From Thermoplasmata archaeon (GTDB lineage: Archaea; Thermoplasmatota; Thermoplasmata; Thermoplasmatales; Thermoplasmataceae): DNA of 7,698 bases. The position numbers were made by a program, and so were the translations under genes. The notes beneath the pieces were generated by a model. That model saw nothing but the letters and a program-made list of their open reading frames with translations. It made no database searches and was not told where the DNA came from. This document shows positions 1-5,883 of the stretch, one piece after another; the first letter of the stretch is position 1; each line of letters opens with the position of its first letter. Location of the stretch: NCBI GenBank assembly GCA_021835265.1, contig JAKBQK010000270.1:1-7698 (forward strand), given 5' to 3'.

Positions 1-16
1 GTTCCAGCGTGACTGT
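1..16. repeat. 16-bp direct repeat, copy A
   Basis: GTTCCAGCGTGACTGT is identical to bases 1343-1358. This copy lies at the very left edge, inside the ThyX-like frame, and its true left limit is unknown. The next base on the right differs between copies. The two copies are read in different frames, so shared protein sequence does not explain it. Confidence 0.6.
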
Positions 17-807
17 TCAATTCCGGGCTCATGATTTTTGGTGTAACGGGGATCTCTAGCGGACTTTACTAAATTTTCAAACTCGCTGAAGAGTTCGTCA
101 TAAAGTAGATCAGAAATTTCCTTCGCTTCTGGTATTCCGCTTTGATCCAGTTTTTGGATTAGATGAATGAATGCCCTGATATTTCCGGATATGCCCATAT
201 TCGTCAGGGTGCTGGAAGGAAGGATTGCCCTCATGTCATCCAGTGTTCTTGATCTAACGGCAGTTTCATAGGCCTTTGAAGCTGAATCTTCCCCTTCAGT
301 TTGGAAACTCGAAAGTGGAAAATCTGTTTTTAAATTCTCCTTAATTATTGGAATTCCATATGAATAGAATTCAAATAATTTTTCCATTAAGGAATTATAC
401 TCATCTTCAAATTTTTTCGCAATACCAGTCTTTTCAAAATCAAGAAATAGGTATTTTCCATCTACTTTTTTTTCATAGCTAACATATCTTGAGGATTTTT
501 CAAGATAGGATAAACCAACCCTGCATTCCTCGATTAACTTTGTTACTATATTTGATATCCCCTGTATGCCTATTTGAATCGATATTAATTCAGCTACAGA
601 TTCATCGCCATACTCCAGAAATACCCGCTCATAAAATTTCTTACCTCTGTCTGGATTTTCCTGAAATTCCTTTCTATAAAGTTCCCTTATATCAAGCGAT
701 GATGTCCTGCTATACCTTGATAATAGCGCCCCTCTATCTACCTGATTTTCCATTTTTAAAATAAAAACCCTTTTATCCTGATTAGAAAAAAAATTGTCAG
801 AAGTCAT
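1..807 (-). CDS. ThyX-like (FAD-dependent thymidylate synthase superfamily) protein, 3' end off window
   Basis: An open frame of 269 codons starts at ATG 807-805 and runs without a stop to base 1, so the C-terminus is missing. The translation resembles the ThyX superfamily, closest from memory to the long, roughly 500-residue double-domain ThyX-like proteins of some archaea and bacteria. Visible landmarks are RVFILK (13-18), SRYSRTSS (30-37), EYGDESVAEL (65-74), a ThyX-motif-like segment ending SSRYV (95-109), and ARG-rich AILPSSTLTNMGI followed by NIRAF (194-213). Canonical ThyX makes dTMP from dUMP using FAD, NADPH and methylene-tetrahydrofolate. Its RHRxxSxxxxSxR signature is altered here: the RHR position reads Cys95-Arg96-Val97, while Ser100, Ser105 and Arg107 are kept. 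Activity on dUMP is therefore uncertain. ATG 807 is preferred over Met19 because RVFILK matches the family N-terminus. A weak GGA lies upstream, and the start is 4 nt past the DUF35 stop, so it is probably co-transcribed. Confidence 0.82.
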   Translation of the reverse strand, partial: MTSDNFFSNQDKRVFILKMENQVDRGALLSRYSRTSSLDIRELYRKEFQENPDRGKKFYERVFLEYGDESVAELISIQIGIQGISNIVTKLIEECRVGLSYLEKSSRYVSYEKKVDGKYLFLDFEKTGIAKKFEDEYNSLMEKLFEFYSYGIPIIKENLKTDFPLSSFQTEGEDSASKAYETAVRSRTLDDMRAILPSSTLTNMGISGNIRAFIHLIQKLDQSGIPEAKEISDLLYDELFSEFENLVKSARDPRYTKNHEPGIEQSRWN

Positions 808-811
808 ATTT

Positions 812-1303
812 CTATTCCTTCATTGGTACAAAATAGACATCTGTAGGACTAAAAGTAAGATTTCTCTTGAATTTTGCTCTTACTTTCATGCCTATTTTCA
901 AATCTTCCTGAGACGCTCCTATCAGTCTAGCCATGAACAGAGAATCAACACCCTCAAACTCCACCATAATAAGGTTAAACGGAGTTTCAGGAAGAAACTT
1001 TTCACTTCCAAAGTAACAAGTTGTAAATGTGTGGATTCTCCCCTCGTTTGGTAATTCATGCCACTCTGTTTCTGAACCACAAAACATGCAATGTCCCCTT
1101 GGTGTTGCATATACATATCCGCAGCTCTTGCATTTGCTACCCATCAGTTTCTTTTTTCCCAGTGCCCTGAAGAATTCTGAATCCTGTGCATAACTGTGGA
1201 TGTAATCTATTTCATAGCTGGATTTTACAATAAGTGGATCAGTGTTGTATACCTCCGTTCCACTCTGAGTTTCTGGCATTTTTGCATCATAATCTATGGT
1301 CAT
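812..1303 (-). CDS. DUF35 zinc-ribbon/OB-fold protein, thiolase partner
   Basis: This 163-residue protein has the DUF35 plan. An N-terminal helix contains SEFFRAL (42-48), followed by KKLMGSKC. A four-cysteine rubredoxin-like zinc ribbon has Cys58/Cys61 (CKSC) and Cys72/Cys75 (CMFC). An OB-fold follows from about residue 85, with GRIHTFTT, FNLIMVEFEG and LKIGMKVRAKF. Members of this family bind thiolase-superfamily enzymes; in archaea a DUF35 protein bridges acetyl-CoA thiolase and HMG-CoA synthase, and in actinobacteria DUF35 partners sit with Ltp2-type aldolases. Here it directly follows a thiolase-like gene with an ATGA overlap, so a binary complex is the natural inference. No HMG-CoA synthase is adjacent. 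The first 30 or so residues are a polar extension beyond the usual core. The start is supported by a GGAGG 7 nt upstream. DUF35 is not itself known to be catalytic; a CoA-binding or scaffold role is most likely. Confidence 0.93.
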   Translation of the reverse strand: MTIDYDAKMPETQSGTEVYNTDPLIVKSSYEIDYIHSYAQDSEFFRALGKKKLMGSKCKSCGYVYATPRGHCMFCGSETEWHELPNEGRIHTFTTCYFGSEKFLPETPFNLIMVEFEGVDSLFMARLIGASQEDLKIGMKVRAKFKRNLTFSPTDVYFVPMKE

Positions 1304-2562
1304 TTTACCGCCTCCATAATTGATACAGTTACATAAGTACCCGTTCCAGCGTGACTGTGGATAAGTCCTCTCTTGGCATTCTTTACCTGAAGCGCGTCGT
1401 CCTTGAAATGCTTCTTTATGGAATGTTGCAGTTGCCAGAACATGAAAACAGATTGCATTATTCCAGTTGCACCCACTGGATGCCCTGAAGCCAGCAACCC
1501 ACCAGATGGATTTACAGCAACTTTCCCGTTAATATCTGCTTTTCCTTCTTCCACGAAATGTCCTCCCTCTCCGTATTTGCACAAACCAAGATCTTCGTAT
1601 GTCTGTATCTCTGAGGATGTATACGCATCATGTAACTCTACCACATCGATCTCTTCCAGTGGGTCTGTAATGCCTGCATTTTTATAAGCCTCTATTGCCG
1701 CAGACCTTCCTGCTCTAAATGAGTGAACACCTGGATATTTTAGATTTTTATAATCTGATTCTTTCTCATTAGCCAGAAGCGGAACCTTCAACATTGGTCT
1801 GTCAGATAGACGCATTGTGTCTGTTCCGGTTCCAATACCCGTAATTTTAACTGGATGGTCAGACATTTCGAATGCTTTTTCTTCCGATGCAAGTATAGCA
1901 ACAGCCGCTCCATCTGACATTGTACAGACGTCGAGTCTTGTAAGCGGATATGATACCATCTGAGAATTTCTCACGTCTTCAACTGTGATTTTCATTGGAC
2001 TTTGTGAATAGGGATTGTGTATTGCATTGCCATGATTCTTTACAGATACCTTTGCAAGCTGTTCTACTGTTGTCCCGAACTCGTGCATGTGTCTTACGGC
2101 CATCATAGCATAATAACCCGTGTAAAAACCTCCAACCGGATAGTCAAAGTTTGTATCGCTTGCAAGTGCTATGAATTCATTCCCTTTCCATGTATTCACA
2201 TGAGACATTGTTTCAAACCCATAAACAGCACATACATCCATTCTTCCTGAGGCAACTTCTTCCACTCCAGTTTGAAACGCCAGTCCACCTGTCGCACCTC
2301 CCCCTTCAACTCTTTTACTTGGTTTGGGGGTTAGTGCAAGATAATCCTGTGCCATAATTCCTGACATTAATTGTCTCTGAAAATGATCAGAGAAGTATGA
2401 AGCTACAGAGCCGTCAATATCTTTCACGCTGATTCCAATGTCATTCAGGGCATAATCAAAGGCCTTCTTTGTTCTCAATCTAAAATCCATTGCAGGGTTA
2501 GACTTAGTAAACTTTGTCACCCCTCCTGAAACCATATATACATCTCTTCCGCCATTTTTCAT
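1300..2562 (-). CDS. Thiolase-superfamily protein lacking the nucleophilic cysteine
   Basis: This 420-residue protein has the length and layout of archaeal/SCP2-type thiolases: an N-terminal RDVYMVSGGVTKF (6-18), LDVCTMSDGAAV (210-221), VELHDAYTSSEI (308-319), YEDLGLCKYGEGG (322-334), NPSGGLLASGHPVGATG (351-367) and a C-terminal AGTGTYVTV (405-413). The basic residues of the HDxY (His311) and GHP (His361) motifs are kept. The segment where thiolases normally read VE-x-x-C-A-S-GG reads VEGGGATGG (85-93), putting Gly89 in place of the acyl-accepting cysteine. The C-terminal loop also lacks a cysteine. Ordinary acetyl-CoA acetyltransferase chemistry is therefore doubtful. Cysteine-less relatives include the Ltp2-type retro-aldolases, which also work with DUF35 partners; whether this protein does similar chemistry is inference. 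The first ATG is preferred over Met10 because the RDVYMVSGG strand is part of the fold. It leads the operon thiolase-DUF35-ThyX-like. Confidence 0.9.
   Translation of the reverse strand: MKNGGRDVYMVSGGVTKFTKSNPAMDFRLRTKKAFDYALNDIGISVKDIDGSVASYFSDHFQRQLMSGIMAQDYLALTPKPSKRVEGGGATGGLAFQTGVEEVASGRMDVCAVYGFETMSHVNTWKGNEFIALASDTNFDYPVGGFYTGYYAMMAVRHMHEFGTTVEQLAKVSVKNHGNAIHNPYSQSPMKITVEDVRNSQMVSYPLTRLDVCTMSDGAAVAILASEEKAFEMSDHPVKITGIGTGTDTMRLSDRPMLKVPLLANEKESDYKNLKYPGVHSFRAGRSAAIEAYKNAGITDPLEEIDVVELHDAYTSSEIQTYEDLGLCKYGEGGHFVEEGKADINGKVAVNPSGGLLASGHPVGATGIMQSVFMFWQLQHSIKKHFKDDALQVKNAKRGLIHSHAGTGTYVTVSIMEAVK
1311..1315 (-). promoter_or_regulatory. Shine-Dalgarno site for the DUF35 gene
   Basis: The minus strand reads GGAGG here, 7 nt before the ATG of the DUF35 gene. 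It lies inside the last codons of the thiolase-like gene (Met-Glu-Ala-Val-Lys-stop) and supports translation coupling across the ATGA overlap. Confidence 0.8.
1343..1358. repeat. 16-bp direct repeat, copy B
   Basis: Identical to bases 1-16. It lies within the thiolase-like gene at the codons for the His-Ser-His-Ala-Gly-Thr segment near the C-terminus, which is conserved protein, so this copy looks native. Confidence 0.6.
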
Positions 2563-2587
2563 AATTTCACTGTTCTTTTATGATATC

Positions 2588-2598
2588 TTTATATTAAA
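2588..2598 (-). promoter_or_regulatory. Archaeal TATA box for the thiolase operon
   Basis: The minus strand reads TTTAATATAAA. Its centre lies about 31 nt before the thiolase-like ATG. Archaeal initiation is usually about 25-27 nt past the TATA centre, which puts the transcript start within a few bases of the ATG, so the mRNA would be leaderless or nearly so. A GTGA at 2566-2569 (minus strand) could act as a weak ribosome site if a short leader exists. There is no clear purine-rich BRE. Confidence 0.5.
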
Positions 2599-2657
2599 AA
2601 GTTAGTTTGATTTAATTAGCTTCCAAAACTCATTAATTATATGTAAAATGCATTATA

Positions 2658-2667
2658 TTTATATAAA
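2658..2667 (+). promoter_or_regulatory. Archaeal TATA box for the ABC importer operon
   Basis: TTTATATAAA is a strong match to the archaeal TATA consensus. Initiation is expected near base 2688, giving a 5' leader of about 40 nt before ATG 2730. The box lies in a perfect 12-bp palindrome (2657-2668), which is common for TATA elements and need not be an operator. I see no strong Shine-Dalgarno before the ATG. Confidence 0.6.
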
Positions 2668-2729
2668 TTGAGACAATATTCTACATAGAAAAAGATTAAG
2701 TTTTGAACCAGATATGGCTTTGAGTCAAA

Positions 2730-4169
2730 ATGCAAAGCTCAAAAAAAGGTAGCTCCGTTAAGTGGATTGCCGCAATTGTGGTGATTATAGTAATTGTTGC
2801 AGGATTGGGTATTTTAATTTTTGATAAGCCCACTAAAAAGCAAACAATTAATGTTATGGTAGATAGTGGAAGTATGACAGAATCATATTTGAAAGCTGTG
2901 GCTCAACAGTTTGAGAAGAAAAATCCAAACGTGAATGTACAGATTAACTCCGTTGGATATTCAGATATGACAACAACTGCACTTGCCGCTCTTCAGGGAA
3001 AAACATCGCCTCCAAATATATTTATGTACTATGCCTCCCAGGCCCCAGCCCTGGCTCCGTATCTCTATAATCTAAACAGTTCACTTGGGCAGAAATATCT
3101 GAACTCTGCAAATTTCCTATCAGGTGATTTGGCATCAGGTTCTTATGCACCCAATGCAACTGGAAATGGTTATAACTTTATAGGAATACCAATTCATACT
3201 GTTGTTGGTTATATACTCGTGTATAACAAGACAGTTTTCAATAACGCAACACTTGAAAAGGGATTCTATGATCAGTATCACTATAATATTACACCTTCTA
3301 AACTGGGCAACTGGACAGCATTGAATGCCGTATCAAGCTATGTTTCCACACACACTAAATTCAATGGAGCCAACAATAAATATGCCCTCATGTTTCCTGA
3401 TAGTGCATCACACTCAATAATAGATACTTTCTACAACCTGTTTTACCCCTATGGTCAGGGACAGAGCACAACAGGAATACCAGCAAATAGCTCACCTAAC
3501 TACTGGACATATTTCGGATTTCAAAATGGAAAAGTAGTGCCTTCATTTAACAACAGTTACGGTATACAGGCCCTAACAATGTACAAGAATTTAACTAGTT
3601 ACGAACCAAGTGTAAGCTCACAACCCATAGGTTATGACCAGCAGGAACTCTTCTTTGGAACCGGCGATTATGCTATGGGTCTGGCATGGTCAAGCTTTAT
3701 ACCTACATATGAGAACTCGTCTTCACTGGTTAAAAATGATCTTGGAATATCTCTGCTTCCAGGCGGCTACACAGGATATTCTCCAACATTCCTTGGGGTA
3801 AATCCTTACAGCAGTAACATTACACTGGACCTTAAATTCCTTCAGTTTGCATCATCATCTTCCGAGTTTTCAATGGGAATTAAGAACTACTCCTACGTTC
3901 CTTCTACATATTCTGGTCTCTCTTCAGCATCAAAATTGTCTAATTTCACCTGGCTTTCACAAATCAATAACTATTCAAGCACAATTAAGGTAGATAAAAC
4001 ATATTCTCAGGTATTTCTAAAAGCCTCCCCACTGTTTTCAACTCTGATTCCAGATTTCAACGACCAGGTTCTTAAATATCTTGAAGGGAAGACAACAGCA
4101 AAGCTAGCTTTAAGTACAGCTGCCTCAGAATGGGTAAAGGAATTAAACAATCAAGGAATTACCCTGTAA
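2730..4169 (+). CDS. Membrane-anchored ABC importer solute-binding protein (CUT1-type)
   Basis: This 479-residue protein captures the ligand outside the cell. It has a short basic N-terminus, one hydrophobic helix (about 12-31) acting as an uncleaved anchor, then an extracellular domain. The domain opens with a family-1 extracellular solute-binding pattern: INVMVDSGSMTESYLKAVAQQFEKKNPNVNVQI (40-72), then TTTALAALQGKTSPPNIFMYYAS (81-103). There is no lipobox and no cysteine anywhere. At least 14 N-x-S/T sequons (for example Asn116, 142, 166, 186, 194, 253, 329, 363, 405 and 414) suggest dense N-glycosylation, as expected for archaeal surface proteins in acid. The tail AKLALSTAASEWVKELNNQG (457-476) matches the C-terminal helix common in these proteins. 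An in-frame TGA at 2721-2723 rules out upstream starts. It is the first gene of the operon, with a 1-nt gap to the permease. A sugar or oligosaccharide ligand is likely by family, but the residues do not identify it. Confidence 0.9.
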   Translation: MQSSKKGSSVKWIAAIVVIIVIVAGLGILIFDKPTKKQTINVMVDSGSMTESYLKAVAQQFEKKNPNVNVQINSVGYSDMTTTALAALQGKTSPPNIFMYYASQAPALAPYLYNLNSSLGQKYLNSANFLSGDLASGSYAPNATGNGYNFIGIPIHTVVGYILVYNKTVFNNATLEKGFYDQYHYNITPSKLGNWTALNAVSSYVSTHTKFNGANNKYALMFPDSASHSIIDTFYNLFYPYGQGQSTTGIPANSSPNYWTYFGFQNGKVVPSFNNSYGIQALTMYKNLTSYEPSVSSQPIGYDQQELFFGTGDYAMGLAWSSFIPTYENSSSLVKNDLGISLLPGGYTGYSPTFLGVNPYSSNITLDLKFLQFASSSSEFSMGIKNYSYVPSTYSGLSSASKLSNFTWLSQINNYSSTIKVDKTYSQVFLKASPLFSTLIPDFNDQVLKYLEGKTTAKLALSTAASEWVKELNNQGITL

Positions 4170-4170
4170 C

Positions 4171-5883
4171 ATGTCAAAGTCTTCGATTAGAAAGCAGGCA
4201 ATAATTGTTACTTTGCCTGCTCTCATCTACTTTTTTATTTTTGTCCTGTATCCAATTTTCGACAACGTAATAATTTCTTTTGAATCTTTTAATTTTGCGG
4301 AGGTAGCAACTTTTGTTGGAATTAAGAATTATATTATATTGGTTGAAACCCCTCACTTGGACCAGCTCGTGGACAATACGATCATTTACACCCTAGCAGT
4401 TCCCGTTATAGATGTTTTACTTGCTATTCCTCTTGCTACCCTTATAAAAAGACTGAATAAACCCTATTTAATCCCGCTTATCCTGCTTCCTTCATTCATT
4501 CCACAGGTGACATCAGCAAACATTTGGCTCCTGATGATGAATCCATCCTATGGTATTCCGTATTATATAGGTCATCAAAATATATTCCTTTCAGCCTGGA
4601 GTGTTGTTCTAGTTGATGTTTGGTCCAGTCTTCCCCTGGCAACGCTCATAATTTATTCAGGTCTAAAGTCTGTACCGCCTTCCATAGAAGAAGCAACCTC
4701 AATGGATGGAATAAGGGGTACCAGAAAGCTGATAAACATAGAACTTCCGTATATAAAATCAAACATACTTTCTGCTTTTGTTCTGATGTTAATGTATGGT
4801 TCATTCACTTTTGATCCAATTTACGTTCTCAATTCATATTCAAGCCCTTTTGGTATTAATGATCTATCATACTTTGCTTATCAAAATTATTATGGGCAGG
4901 ATATAGGACTCGCTGCTGTTATAATAATAATTGTTTCTGTTCTTTCCTCATTGTTTACGGTTGTGTTTGTTTATTTCACTCTGAGAAAGACAAAGGTAAG
5001 AACTTCAAGAATGTGGAAGTCAGGCATGAAATATCTGCCCAATAAAGAAATTCCAAAAGTCCTGGTTTATGTCGGGATGGCACTTTTTATAATATTCCTT
5101 ATAGGGCCAGTAGTATTCCTCGGACTTGATTCCATAAAGCCTTTATCTGAAATAATAAGAATACCACCCATGTTTTATCCGAAGCATCTCACCCTATCCA
5201 ATTATAAAGTTGCCATAAACACCGGTATACCATATTTTACTTCTAGTATTATTGCCTCTCTTGTCGCTTCAGCAATAGTTGTGTTGATAGGTCTTCCTGC
5301 AGCCTACGTTGCTGCAAGGTATAAACTTGGCGGACTTAAATTCATAGGCTTTGTACTTTTTATTTATTCCCTCCCAACAATCATTTTCCTTATACCTATG
5401 CATAATATTATAGCATCACTGGGACAGTTAAATGAGATAAGTGGATTGATTATTTCATACCCCGTATTCATATTGCCTCTTTCAATATGGATGATGTATA
5501 ACTTTTATCAAAATTTCCCCAAACATGTTGAGGAGGCAGCAAATATGGATGGAATGAATCTCTTTAGAACCCTAAGAAAGATCATTGTACCCTTAAGCTA
5601 TGACGGTATGTTTGTGACATTCCTCTATGCTTTCATACTTGCCTGGGGTGCCCTTATATTCCCTCTTGCACTTACATACTCACCATTTAATCTTAGTATA
5701 TATTATCCAAATGGGGCTCAAACTATTACGATACTTATAGGAGGGGCAATAGGTCACGAAGCAGTTGGTTATGGAATGCTCGCAGCTTCAAGTATCCTGA
5801 GCATTATTCCATCAATTATACTGGTTATAATTGTTAGGAACAGAGTGGATAAATTGTGGAGAACCGGAGGTAATGTTAATTGA
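4171..5883 (+). CDS. Fused two-domain ABC permease (MalF-like + MalG-like)
   Basis: This 570-residue polytopic membrane protein contains two complete binding-protein-dependent permease domains in one chain. The first half (about 1-275) starts with a hydrophobic segment IIVTLPALIYFFIFVLYPIF (11-30) and carries an EAA coupling loop, EEATSMDG...IELP (173-193). The second half (about 295-570) starts with a new membrane helix VLVYVGMALFIIFLIGPVVF (297-316) and then the MalG-type SIKPLSEIIRIPPMFYPKHLTLSNY (321-345). Its own EAA loop is EEAANMDG...IIVP (454-474). The two EAA loops are about 280 residues apart, as expected for two adjacent subunits. A basic cytoplasmic linker (272-295, with Arg and Lys) joins the halves. 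CUT1 importers normally use two separate permease genes, so this is a fusion. No ribosome site precedes the internal Met281, which argues against a separately translated second half. The stop overlaps the TTG start of the ATPase. Confidence 0.95.
   Translation: MSKSSIRKQAIIVTLPALIYFFIFVLYPIFDNVIISFESFNFAEVATFVGIKNYIILVETPHLDQLVDNTIIYTLAVPVIDVLLAIPLATLIKRLNKPYLIPLILLPSFIPQVTSANIWLLMMNPSYGIPYYIGHQNIFLSAWSVVLVDVWSSLPLATLIIYSGLKSVPPSIEEATSMDGIRGTRKLINIELPYIKSNILSAFVLMLMYGSFTFDPIYVLNSYSSPFGINDLSYFAYQNYYGQDIGLAAVIIIIVSVLSSLFTVVFVYFTLRKTKVRTSRMWKSGMKYLPNKEIPKVLVYVGMALFIIFLIGPVVFLGLDSIKPLSEIIRIPPMFYPKHLTLSNYKVAINTGIPYFTSSIIASLVASAIVVLIGLPAAYVAARYKLGGLKFIGFVLFIYSLPTIIFLIPMHNIIASLGQLNEISGLIISYPVFILPLSIWMMYNFYQNFPKHVEEAANMDGMNLFRTLRKIIVPLSYDGMFVTFLYAFILAWGALIFPLALTYSPFNLSIYYPNGAQTITILIGGAIGHEAVGYGMLAASSILSIIPSIILVIIVRNRVDKLWRTGGNVN
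5866..5870 (+). promoter_or_regulatory. Shine-Dalgarno site selecting the TTG start of the ATPase
   Basis: GGAGG lies 9 nt before TTG 5880. The nearby ATG at 5873 is out of frame and hits a stop after four codons, so this site decides in favour of the TTG. It lies within the permease's last codons, in keeping with coupled translation. Confidence 0.8.

Noticed and set aside
489..764. Plus-strand open frame of 91 codons
   Set aside because: It lies opposite the ThyX-like gene, whose translation shows clear family motifs; the plus-strand product has no recognisable domain and no ribosome site.
1300..2562. Annotation as an ordinary acetyl-CoA acetyltransferase of the mevalonate pathway
   Set aside because: The nucleophilic cysteine is absent and no HMG-CoA synthase gene is adjacent.
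2657..2668. Perfect 12-bp palindrome as a repressor operator
   Set aside because: It is fully explained by a self-complementary TATA element; no second copy or flanking symmetry is seen.
5011..5883. A separate MalG-like gene starting at the internal ATG 5011
   Set aside because: The frame is open from 4171 and there is no Shine-Dalgarno before 5011, so a fusion is the simpler reading.
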